A DNA stretch of 64,000 nt from Curvularia sp. ZM96. Taxonomy: Eukaryota > Ascomycota > Dothideomycetes > Pleosporales > Pleosporaceae. Location of the stretch: positions 2,294,001 to 2,358,000 of the forward strand of contig JAJGBQ010000001.1 in NCBI GenBank assembly GCA_022457065.1, read 5' to 3'. The translations under genes and the position numbers were made by a program. Positions 52,044-62,174 of this stretch are shown here, piece after piece. The notes beneath the pieces were generated by a model. That model worked only from the letters and a program-made list of their open reading frames with translations. It was not told where the DNA came from and ran no database searches. Positions within the stretch are counted from its first letter, which is position 1. Each line of letters starts with the position of its first letter.

Positions 52044-53366
52044 ATGGCTAGTTCTTCCGGCACCTACAATCCCGCACGGCCGAAGCGTGCGGGCGAACAG
52101 TTCACGCGAACCCACCACTTGGACAAGGACGAACCGTCGACGAAGAAGCCTCGCTTTGATCCCCGCAATCCCTCGACGCTCGCTCCGGACGCAGACGACG
52201 AGGACGAGGATCCGGCTTTGGAGGCCGATGTGATTGGGAAAAGCTCAGGCATCAAACGAAATGCGGTCAACATTGACGGCTACGATTCAGATAGTTCGAC
52301 CGAGAATTTTGACGTTCGAGCGGAAGCGAATCACAAGAAGGAAAAGGCCGCCAAGGACGACGACGATGATGATGACATGTTTGCGGAGGAGGACAAGGAC
52401 GACGATCAGGATGAGGAGCTCCGGCGAGACCAAACAAACAAGAAAAAGCTGCGTTTCTTGGACAATTCTGAGATTGAAGGCCAAGAAGAAAGCAGCAAGT
52501 CTGGAGGTCATGTAGCAGTGGATTTCACCAAAGGGGGGAAAGCCACAACAGATGAAGTGGAAAGCAGCAGTGACGAAGGCGACGACGAAGAGCGCGATCG
52601 ACTCGACCCTGACATGGACGAGGAGCTCGGTGCGGGCAGCAAGAAAAAACATGCGCCCAAGCTCGACGCCTTCAACATGCGAGCGGAACAGGAAGAAGGT
52701 CGCTTTGACGAGGCAGGCAATTATGTGCGCAAGGCTTTCGACCCCGAAGCTGTGCAAGATTCCTGGCTGGAAGGCATATCCAAGAAGGACATGAAGAAGG
52801 CAAAGGAAGCACAGGAGAAGAGGGACGCCGAACGAAAAGCCAGAGAGCGAGCGGAAGACTCGATAGTCACGAGCGATGTCTTGTCTACCCTCATTACGCA
52901 TCTCGAAGTGGGGGAAACGCCCATGGAAGCGCTAGTGCGATATGGCAAGGCAGTACCAAAGAAGACAACCAACAACTGGGCCAAGAAGAAGAAGGCCCAG
53001 AGCATGGACGTTGACACAGACCCCTCGACGGAGGCTGCGGCAGCGAAAGCGAAGCAAGCTATTGATTCGATTACAGAATGCGCCAGTCGGCTGTCGGACC
53101 GCGGGGTGGAAGACATTTACGAGCTCCCGCGCGAGTCCATCATGCGGCAATACAAGCGCGAGACGGGCGAAGATTGGAGGAACCCGAATCCACAGCCGGT
53201 GCAATGGGAGTTCCACTGGCTCAATGCACCCGAGGGGGACATCAACGGGCCCTATGACCAAGCGACCGTGCAGGCGTGGGAGGCGAGCGGGCAGTTTGCA
53301 GCAGGTGCCGAGTTCCGTCATGTGGGCGAAAGCGAATGGTCGCGACTGCTTGATTTTGATGCGTGA
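52044..53366 (+). CDS. LIN1: LIN1/CD2BP2-like U5 snRNP protein with GYF domain
   Basis: Single-exon 440-residue protein. The GYF domain is at the C-terminus, about residues 385-440: QWEFHWLNAPEGDINGPYDQATVQAWEASGQF, with the W..GPY..M/V-x-x-W signature that binds proline-rich ligands. The N-terminal two thirds are acidic and Lys-rich, with a KKPRFDPRNPS segment, an extended DDDDDDDMFAEEDKDDD run, GYDSDSSTENF and the conserved DAFNMRAEQEEGRFDEAGNYV block typical of CD2BP2/Lin1 proteins. In yeast and mammals the protein associates with the U5 snRNP component Prp6/Prp8 and chromatin. No introns in the coding region. Confidence 0.92.
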   Translation: MASSSGTYNPARPKRAGEQFTRTHHLDKDEPSTKKPRFDPRNPSTLAPDADDEDEDPALEADVIGKSSGIKRNAVNIDGYDSDSSTENFDVRAEANHKKEKAAKDDDDDDDMFAEEDKDDDQDEELRRDQTNKKKLRFLDNSEIEGQEESSKSGGHVAVDFTKGGKATTDEVESSSDEGDDEERDRLDPDMDEELGAGSKKKHAPKLDAFNMRAEQEEGRFDEAGNYVRKAFDPEAVQDSWLEGISKKDMKKAKEAQEKRDAERKARERAEDSIVTSDVLSTLITHLEVGETPMEALVRYGKAVPKKTTNNWAKKKKAQSMDVDTDPSTEAAAAKAKQAIDSITECASRLSDRGVEDIYELPRESIMRQYKRETGEDWRNPNPQPVQWEFHWLNAPEGDINGPYDQATVQAWEASGQFAAGAEFRHVGESEWSRLLDFDA

Positions 53367-55112
53367 GAGGGTTGTATTGTAAATGTAAGCACAGTCATGC
53401 ACATGGGTTCGAGGAATTGCGCAACTCGGCCATTGCCAGGCTACCCTGAAGAAGAGCAACAGCCATGGGGATGGAAAGAGGAGGTTGAGGGGTGGCTGAC
53501 ATCACATGATTTTCCATGCATGCGTCTAAGCGATCCTTCCAGCGAGATGAGCGTCAGGCAGCCAGTCGGAAAGTTGATAAAAGCGGGAAGCCGTTTGTGA
53601 TCGCCTCGTCGTACCTATGCCACGGCCATGGGGACAGAAAAGGTGCTAGCCCTATGGAATCAGAGAGCCGTGTTTGGGGCGGGCATGTTGTGCGACATTT
53701 GGGACGGCCGGAATGGACAGGGCTTGGTCAAGAGTTGATGAAGGGGGATGAAGAGTTATGAAAGAGTGGATAGGGAATGAATAGAGGGGCATTGGCGGAT
53801 GATTGGTGTGCACATCTGGGGAGCAGTGCGGTGTAAGAGCAGGACCAAGACGAGGAGATTACCGGTGGCAAACGTGCAGCTGACGAGGGTCTCGTGGGCG
53901 CATCATGTTCCCCGAGCGCCATATGGACGCGGCGGTGCAACGCAGGAGCCTTGTGTTCACCGCAGTTGACGACATTGTGGCAGCCAACGGCAGAGCGGGC
54001 AGAACAAAAGACAAGTGAGTTGTCGTGTTGCAGACGTATGTACGTAGATATTAGCAGGGGAGCTAGCGCTACGGCCCGTCGAGCTGGCGACGTCCAGAGC
54101 GCCGGGCCATGAGTTTGGCTGGCTGGCTGGCTGGCTTGCATGCGAACAGCAAATCCCATGGCCGTTTATTTTTCTGTTGGCGATGGTGGCCGGTCTTTGG
54201 AGTGGTTCCGCGAGTAATTTGGGCCAATGTGCAGGGCATGTAAGCCGGCCATAATAATCGCGTGTCAGCGGCCCAGGCAAGGGGTCTTCTGGAGCCCATG
54301 ACTTGGGAATCCATCGTCGGCGGATCCATCTATGTATGGAATAGACGGACATTGCGAACCGCAGTGGTAGAAGCCAATGGCCGTGACGGACGCCATCCCA
54401 GCCACGCGTACGCCTCTGGCACGGCCAATCGAGGCGGCGGGCGGCGTGTCCTGGCGGTCGTGTTTGGGCGAGCAGCCCTCGAAGGGCGTGGTGTAGGAGC
54501 GTGCGCACGTGTGCAGCCGTCTCCCCGCGCCGTTAGTGCTGGAGCGCGAGACTTTTGCAACCCAAGCTGTTCGGAGCCTCTCGCCCTCTGTCCCTGACTA
54601 CGCCCCTACGCTACGCATCTTCCTTCGCACCCATCCCCACCCTTTCCGTCGCCCAGCACGTCCTACGCCCAGGCGACATCGAACCCCTTCTGACGTCCGC
54701 TAGCCCTGCTGCTGTTCGCGCCCCACCTGAACGTGCGGCTCCGGCTCTGGCGTGCTCTGGTCCTGTCTGGCTGGAAAGGGGAAACACTCGCGCTGGGTCC
54801 GCCTGGCATCCCATCCCCTGCTGCTCGCTGCTCGCTGCTCCGTCACCAAGCCAGCCCTCGACCGCCGCGGCTCGAGCCTCATCTTCCCCCTTTTTCTGCT
54901 CGTCTGCTGTGCTCGCTCTGCTCTGCTCTGCTCGCCCGCCTGCCCGCCTGCGACCGTCGCCTTCCGCTCATTTCACACCTCTGCGAGCTTGGGCCACCGC
55001 CTCGTACCCTCCGCCCTAATTTTCTGCGCCGCCCGCTGGCTCAACCCAAACCCTCACGCTACGTCCTCTTTACGACCCAAGAGCCTGCAACCCCTAATCC
55101 TCACCGCATATA
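53367..55112. other. intergenic region and long leader of PIN4
   Basis: About 1.75 kb. A (GGCT)5 microsatellite lies at 54117-54136. From about 54550 to 55110 the sequence is C/T-rich and GC-rich, as in long fungal 5' leaders. It keeps open frames on the plus strand that continue into PIN4 by chance. No domain-bearing frame. Confidence 0.45.
54117..54136. repeat. (GGCT)5 microsatellite
   Basis: Perfect tetranucleotide run of 20 nt in the PIN4 upstream region. Confidence 0.9.
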
Positions 55113-57049
55113 ATGTACTCGTCGGGCTACGACCAGGCCACGTCGCGCTCGCCCATTGCCCAACGAAACCAGACCCAGACCGGCTCGCTGCACCGCATGC
55201 CCTCGCGCCAGTTCGACGCCTACGGTCAAGCCCAGCCCCAGCCCACCATGTACCAACACGACGACCAGCAGCGCTCCTACGACCAGCCTCGCACCTACGA
55301 GCGCCTCAACCAGACCATGCACGCCGGCGCCGCCTACGGCTACGACATGGGCTCCGCCACGGGCTGGAACACGAATGCATTTGCCCACAACACCGGCCTA
55401 GGCTCGCTGGGAGGTGCCGCCGCCGCCCGCATCAAGTCGCAGCAGCGGCAAGGAGGCCGCAGTGCCCTGCCATCGGTAAGAAGGACCCTGACCATACCAC
55501 TCCCACCGACCCCCGACTACACCTTCACATGTCTTGCCACGATACTGACCCACGTTTCAAGGGATGGATGGACCAGCAGCAGCCACAGGGTCTGCCCAGC
55601 TTCGCCCTCGGCAACGCCAACCTCAACACCATGCAGAACCAAAACTACGGCCACGATGTCGACGAGGAGCTCATCCCCACGGCCATTGTCATCAAGAACA
55701 TCCCCTTTGCCGTGAAAAAGGAGCAGCTTGTCTCTCTCATGACAGAGCTACGCCTGCCCCTTCCCTACGCATTCAACTACCACTTCGACAATGGCGTCTT
55801 CCGAGGCCTGGCCTTTGCCAACTTCACAACCGCAGAGGAGACGGCCGCTGTCATCGAATCCATGAATCACTTTGAGCTCAACGGCAGGAAGCTGCGCGTC
55901 GAGTACAAGAAGATGTTGCCACTCGCCGAGCGTGAGCGAATCGAGCGAGAGAAGCGTGAGCGACGCGGTCAGCTGGAAGAGCAACATCGCCCGCTCGGTG
56001 GCGGACTTCAGTCCCAGGCCTCATTTGGCTCCCTTGCTTCCCACATGCCCGCCACATCTCCTTCGCCCGTCTCAGCCATGAGGGGCAGTGGTCAGAAGAC
56101 TGTTGGTATGTTTGAAAGCACTTGCAATACACAGAAAAAAACTTGGCTTTTAACCCAGCTAACAGATCTTGTAGATGTTGATCTGAACGACCCTCAATCG
56201 TTGCAATTTTACACCCAGCTTCTACTGTTCAAGGAGTCCAAGGATCGTGACAGCATGACTTTCCCAGCCAACCTGGCTCCGCTCCAGCGCCGTACCATCC
56301 ACACTCTGGCCCATCAGCTGGGACTCGCCCACATTTCCAAGGGTACTGGAGACCAGCGCCAAGTGCACATCTTCAAGGTTTACGATAACCAGGGGCTTAG
56401 CCCCCCGATGCCACAGATGGCCAGCAACACTATGGAGCAACCCCGCCGCAACCTCAACCGGGCGGCCACTACGGATTTCAGCGATGTTCGCGCCGAAGGC
56501 GGCTTCTACAATGCTTTCAACAGACAGCCATCAGGTCTTCTGGGATTCCCTGATTCGCCCGGCGGTCTGAATGCGGTGCCCAACCTCCGCGGTGCCAAGT
56601 CTTACGCCGACCTCAGATCGTATACCCCATCGCCTGCCCCATCGACTGCCAGTCACCCCATTGGACGACCTGGCGGTATCTCGCTCGAGGGTCTCGGCTA
56701 CAGCGGAAGCTCCACCAACCCCAATGGCACCCCGACCAACGGCTCCATGTCGCAGCGTGACGATGGTTTGCTCGAACGGGAAATGAGCCGCATGCAGCTT
56801 TCATCGGGATACCCGCAAAACAGCAGCCCACGCTCGCTGCGCCAGATGACGTCGTGGGATGCCCCCGGCCCCATTGGCGGCCACCGCACTTTCAGCACCA
56901 ACTACGATGACCGGCCATCGAGACAGCCTCGCGGCCCCCTTCCTGAGCGAGGACAGGGCTTCAGCCGCCCGCGACAGAACGGACACCAGAATCGGGGCAG
57001 CGACGAACTTTCATCGCAATCCAACGTCGAGATTCTTGTAGGCCAGTAG
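55113..57049 (+). CDS. PIN4: RNA-binding protein PIN4/MDT1-like (RRM plus R3H)
   Basis: Yeast Pin4/Mdt1 links DNA-damage checkpoint and cell-cycle control. Exons are 55113-55475, 55562-56105 and 56175-57049, giving 593 residues from MYSSGYDQATSRS. Intron 1 (86 nt, GTAAGA..TTTCAAG) joins ALPS to GWMDQQQPQG. Intron 2 is 69 nt (GTATGT..CTTGTAG), divisible by three and stop-free; removing it joins GQKTV to DVDLNDPQSL. The RRM is at about residues 162-238 (AIVIKNIPFAVKKEQLVSLM with RNP2; GLAFANFTTAEET with RNP1). The R3H-like domain is at about 303-375 (LNDPQSLQFYTQLLLFKE, RRTIHTLAHQLGLAHIS). Several SQ/TQ sites and S/T-P motifs in the disordered tail fit checkpoint-kinase regulation. Confidence 0.92.
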
Positions 57050-59053
57050 TTATGTCACTTCCACGCACGAAAATGACGTCGTCGCACGTATCATCACTCC
57101 TTCAACGACACGTGCGATGGCACCCATGAACGAAATCGATGACGAACGTTTAACGGCCTGAAAGCCAGAGTTTGGCCGCGCTACTTACCCTGGATTGACT
57201 TTACGACGCATACGAAGAGAATGATGCCACGATGGTAGAGACATTTACATCCAGAACTAAACCGGGCCCGCGCCCTCCACCAACCAACCCCAACATCACC
57301 AATATCGCATTTCAAACTTTGGATACAGTAAAAAAAGCATTTATGAACATAAGGGATATGTTTTTACCAGATTTATATCGAGTCGTACAGGCCCCGGCCA
57401 CGTTGTAGTGCTGCGTTTTTCAGCTTCGGAGGGTGGAAGTGAGAGGCGAGGGAGTTGCATTCGGCAAGGTATCGGGTGTTTGCAGGATTCTTGTTGTTCC
57501 CGTTGTTCAATTTTTTGTTCCCTTTCCTTTTTTTTTTCCGTGTTTCCGCTTTGGATATCATTTATAGTTAGGGTTGGTGCTGGGTGACCTGGCGCGACAG
57601 TACAATAATGGAAGGTGATTAGTTTGAAAAAGATAGCTGGCTTTCTCCACTCAGCCTTTGCACTATGTTGAAAGTAATGAAGCGAAGAAAATTCCCAAGG
57701 CTGTTTGTCAAAGTTTGGTTCCATGTGCAATGAGGGGGGTTCCTCGTTACATACACGCTGCTTGTGGGGCTTACTGTTGAATCAACATCTGCCCACCTAT
57801 TGTACCTTACGTGTAGTATGCGCAAGCCGCGTCACTAAGCGCTCACAGCAAAGGAACTCGTCGGGACTTTTCCCTGCACTCTGGTCCTGTGTAGGGCCTG
57901 GGCGTACAGGCCGTTGCTTGGGAGCAGGAGAATGGATGGCGCGGATGGGACACCGAGATCTCAATCTTGGGCGTGGATCGCACTTCGGGACAAGACTCGT
58001 TCTCTTAGATACCGATTTTGGTGAAGTGGCCGGCTCTTGCATGCCGGATCCTGGCCCCTTGAGGCCGGGCTGAGCTCATGTGACTGCTGGATTGATCGGA
58101 AAGTAGGCAGACATCAATCGCATTTGGAGCATTTCCCATCATTCCACCTCCGACGGGCCGATTGGACCCATGGGCTGATGCATTATTTTTCACTGGCCAA
58201 TCTGGCTCAATGGAAAAGTTGGCCGCCGGAACGTCAAACACTCGCGGTCGAGTTTGCATCACCGTCACAGCCGTGGGTGAGAGCAACTTAAAGTGCGGAC
58301 GACGTTGGCACTATACGGCGTGACAAGTTGCAGGCCAGGGCCAGCGAGTCATGCTAGCGCAGACTAAGCGAATGACGCTGGCAAGACCGTGAAGTTGTCT
58401 CATCGCTGCCGACATCTTACGCGCGACATTGCCCAGCCTACTTCTGCGCTTCCTCACGCCCCAGTTGTTGCCAACAAGGCCGACGCTGCGCCCGAACACG
58501 TTGCGACTCTTGTCGACTCTTTCACCACCATCTGCGTCGTTTTGTTCCGTTGGGCCGCTTTCCCGCGTCCGCATTCTGCGCCATAACCTCACGGGCTCCC
58601 ATTCACCTTGCTTCGCCCATGCCTGCTCTCCAAACAACGCCCTTCTGCGAACCGCCCACCTCTTTCCACGGCCGCCTGCTTCCCCGCCGCTGCTTGCGCC
58701 CTCTTCTTTGATAGCCCAGTTACCGCCTCTTTGTGCGAGTCACCCAACGGTTTGAGCACAATCGCCTGATCCGTCCGGGAAAACAGCAACAACGAAACGA
58801 CAATTTGTGCCAGAAGGCATACATAATACTGCCTACAAAACGCTCTCCTAATCTATTCTAACCAAGCGCGCGTATCCTCTCACCTACGCGCTTCTCAACT
58901 CTTGCAGCCTGAATTGCTTTTCGCAGGGCTGGTTTCCGCCGCGAGCTTCGTGAAGAATCTTTTTCAACCGCCCGGGGGCATCGGATACGTACCCCAATAG
59001 GGAACACCCCAATTACCTCTTCTCTCTCATTCGTGCCACATACGCGAGTTCTC
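57050..59053. other. intergenic region upstream of HSF1
   Basis: About 2 kb. The first part is the PIN4 3'UTR with a T-rich tract near 57525. The remainder is the promoter and leader of HSF1, with a heat-shock-element-like sequence near 58950. Open frames on both strands (57797-58042, 58311-58755) are unsupported. Confidence 0.45.
58947..58959. promoter_or_regulatory. heat-shock-element-like sequence upstream of HSF1
   Basis: TTCGTGAAGAATC fits the alternating nTTCnnGAAnnTTC pattern with one mismatch in the third unit. It lies 95-107 bp before the HSF1 start codon. This suggests possible autoregulation, inferred from the sequence only. Confidence 0.4.
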
Positions 59054-61429
59054 ATGTCGAACCGCAAGCGACGCGCGCCAGTCGCATCCCCGCAGCCCCC
59101 CGCCCAGACGTACCAGCACGATATCCCCGCACCAGCCGATCAATACATCAACTGGACCGACCCTGCGGTGGCCCCGGACATGAATTTCAACGACCCGCCC
59201 CTATACGACAACTACGGCGCGACCATCCCATCAGGCCATAATCGCGTCGTCTCCCTCGATGGGTACAATGACGGCACCGAGATGTCTAACCAATTGGTAC
59301 GACGGAATACAAATCAACAGCTTGCGCCCGCCCCGCGACGCAACCAATGGGATGGATTCACGAGCCCCCAGCAGCAATGGGAAACAGTAGATGACGATGA
59401 AGAGTTGGAGCAGAAGGCGGCGCTAGCAAAAAAGGACGCACAAGCAAAGCGGAAACAGATTCCCCCGTTTGTGCAGAAGTTGAGCAGGTGAGTAAGACTT
59501 CCTCTAATGGCTGATCTATCTACCGCACCCAGACGCCCCGTGTTGCTCTTACAATTGCGCAACGGTGGCTGACTTTCCAACAGTTTTCTAGACAACAACA
59601 AGAACGAGAATCTCATTCGATGGTCCGACGACGGAAACAGCTTCATTGTGCTGGATGAAGACGAGTTTGCACGGACACTGATACCCGAATTGTTCAAACA
59701 CAACAATTATGCATCATTTGTCCGGCAATTGAACATGTACGGCTTCCACAAAAAGGTCGGCTTATCAGACAATTCAATGAAGGCGAGTGAGACCAAGGCA
59801 AAAGCGCCCAGCGAGTACTACAACAAATACTTCAAGCGTGGTCGTCCAGAGCTGCTGTGGCTCATCCAAAAGCCCAAGAACCCTCCGAGCGGACCAAAGC
59901 GCAAACGAGATGAGGAGAATAAAGGAGACGACGATGAAGATCGCAAGTACATCCAGGATAGCGGAGGCGGCGGCTATGTTGAAGAGGTGGCTGTCCGCGG
60001 CAATGAGCAGATGGCTATGATTCCGCGGTCCGAATACAATAGTCTACGAGTTGAGGTTAGGGAACTCCAGCAGCAACAAAAGCTCATCTCCAATGTCTTG
60101 ACACAAATCAAGCGCCAGAACGAGGAGCTGTATTCGCGGGCGACATCCTTCCAGGCACTGCATGACCGACATGAGAACTCGATCAATGCTATTCTCACGT
60201 TTCTCGCCACGTTTTATAACAGGAGTCTAGAGGGTAATGCTAACGGCATGAACCTCGCAGACATGTTCCCTTCGGCGCGTCAGCAACCTCATGGTAACGT
60301 TGTCGATGTGGACGACTACCCCATGCAAGACGCACACAAGACTTCACAGCTGCAGAGGAGCAAGCGGCCACTCGCCATCCTTCCCGCTCCCGCTCCTAAC
60401 CAACAAGACTACCTTGCGCCAACAACGACCGGCCGCGCCACAACCGTGAGCCCAACCACAAGACCGCTAGCAAGTCCCATCACACGGCCAGGGAGTCGCC
60501 AACAGGTATTCAGACCCTCGGTGTCGGTCAATCGCCAACAGTCTCAGTCTACTTTCTCAGAGCAATCGGGCAGAGATAGCGTACCTGGGTCTCACGTCAA
60601 AAACGAGACCACCTCCAATGGGGCAACATCTTTACCCGGGAACGATGCAATCATGTCGGCGATACAAAATGCAAACGCCAGCGCTGGCCAATCGACTACC
60701 CAGGCACCAGACTTTGATTATGCAGCCGCTTTATCAAATTATCAGACCCAGGACGGTCATGTACCCCTTACTCAACAACAACGAAATGAAGTTCTATCTC
60801 AAATCGTCAACAACACAGCTGAGCACAACACGGACAACGCTCTGACCAACCCCCACCCGCCAGAAATGAGTCGTTTGCTCGACGACCTTGCTCAATATCA
60901 AGCGACACAACAACAGCTAGAAATGCTACAGAAGCTGTCCGACCAGCAGAACTCCAAGATTCAGAACATCCACGACCGCATCCTACCGCTGAGTCCAACA
61001 GGGCGGATCGAAGGCATGGGCGACCAGAACTCGTATTTCGACGCAAACGGCCTCGGTGAACCAGGCCAATACGATCTCAACATGGACAACTTTGTGCACG
61101 ACGACGACTTCTTCACCGACAGCAATCCCGCCAACGGTGATGTTGTTGGCACACAGCCACACATCAATGGAACTAGCACCGTATTACCAGACTTCAACTT
61201 TGACAGCACAGCGCCTTTGGACGAACCTACTGCAGACTCATTCACCTTCCCTGATATCAACGGCGGAGACGATGCAGCACATCTTGGTGTAGGTGTTCCG
61301 GCCGATGACAGCACAGAGAGTAATAGAGTCGATAGCTTGGGAAGTAGCACGACAACTAGTCCCGCGGCGACGGTGGAAGAGGTAGAAGATGAGACGAGGA
61401 AGAGGAGTCCGAAGAGGAGGAAGAAATGA
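59054..61429 (+). CDS. HSF1: heat shock transcription factor HSF1
   Basis: Trimeric nuclear activator of chaperone genes. Exons 59054-59487 and 59584-61429 (96-nt intron, GTGAGT..CCAACAG) give 759 residues. The intron falls inside the DNA-binding domain and joins PPFVQKLS to SFLDNNKNENLIRW. The winged helix-turn-helix domain is at about residues 137-245, with SFVRQLNMYGFHKK as recognition helix and SEYYNKYFKRGRPELLWLI after the wing. A hydrophobic heptad-repeat trimerisation region is at about 290-357 (YNSLRVEVRELQQQQKLISNVLTQIKRQNEEL). The tail is Gln/Asn/Ser-rich, with an acidic activation segment and a basic end KRSPKRRKK. An ATG seven codons earlier (59033) is possible, but MSNRKRRAP is preferred. 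Confidence 0.95.
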
Positions 61430-62174
61430 GTGAAAACTTACTTTCCTCTTTCCTCTTTCTCTTTTCCACTACTCTATTGCCCTTCTTTTTTGGCATTGTG
61501 CCCTCTTTAAATGATGGGACGCCCACGTTTTTTGCTTCTCGAATCCTTCAACCACGCCTCACAACGGATGTGTGTACTCCTTTCTTCGGGGTTTACTTGT
61601 GCTCGTTATGAGAAGAAGAAGACAGAGAGGCAAGAGAGAAACCGCCAGTTTTTGTGCTAGACACGGCACCCCACATCGGCGCCTAATCATCTAACTTTTC
61701 TAACAACTACAAGACAAAGGAAGAAGAAGCAGCTACAACACCAGGTCCTCTAGGAATGGGACATGTAACGACGCCATGAAAAGACTCAAAACAAGGGAGT
61801 TATCGCGGCAAGGGGGGGATAAGGAGTTTTTCTGGGCTTGTTACTTGAATTCTTGTTCTTTTATTTTTCATCTTTTTGACTTTTCTTTTTGTTGGTATCA
61901 CCGCTCTATGCATACACCCAAGCGCTGGGGGCTATAGGCTAGGAACAGTTGAGCAGAACCCAAGCAAGCAAGCAAGCAAGCACGTATAAGGAAATATAAC
62001 TTAGATACCCCCCCTCGATTGTATTCTTTCTTTTAGTATAGTTGTACCACTTTACTTGCTAACGCCGTGAATGTCGCTATATGGAAAAAACCCACGAACC
62101 AAAAACACTCCGCCCAAATTTCCTTTTCTATATTCAAATAACTCTCCAGATTTTGCCCCAGATAGATGGGAAGT
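61430..62174. other. convergent intergenic region HSF1 / YPK9
   Basis: About 745 bp of 3'UTR-like, T-rich sequence between two stop codons, including an AAGC microsatellite. No gene. Confidence 0.45.
61961..61982. repeat. (AAGC)5 microsatellite
   Basis: Near-perfect tetranucleotide run CAAG/AAGC of about 22 nt in non-coding DNA. Confidence 0.9.

Noticed and set aside
53957..54508. 183-codon minus-strand frame upstream of PIN4
   Set aside because: GC-rich non-coding DNA, Arg/Pro/Trp-heavy translation, no domain, includes a simple repeat.
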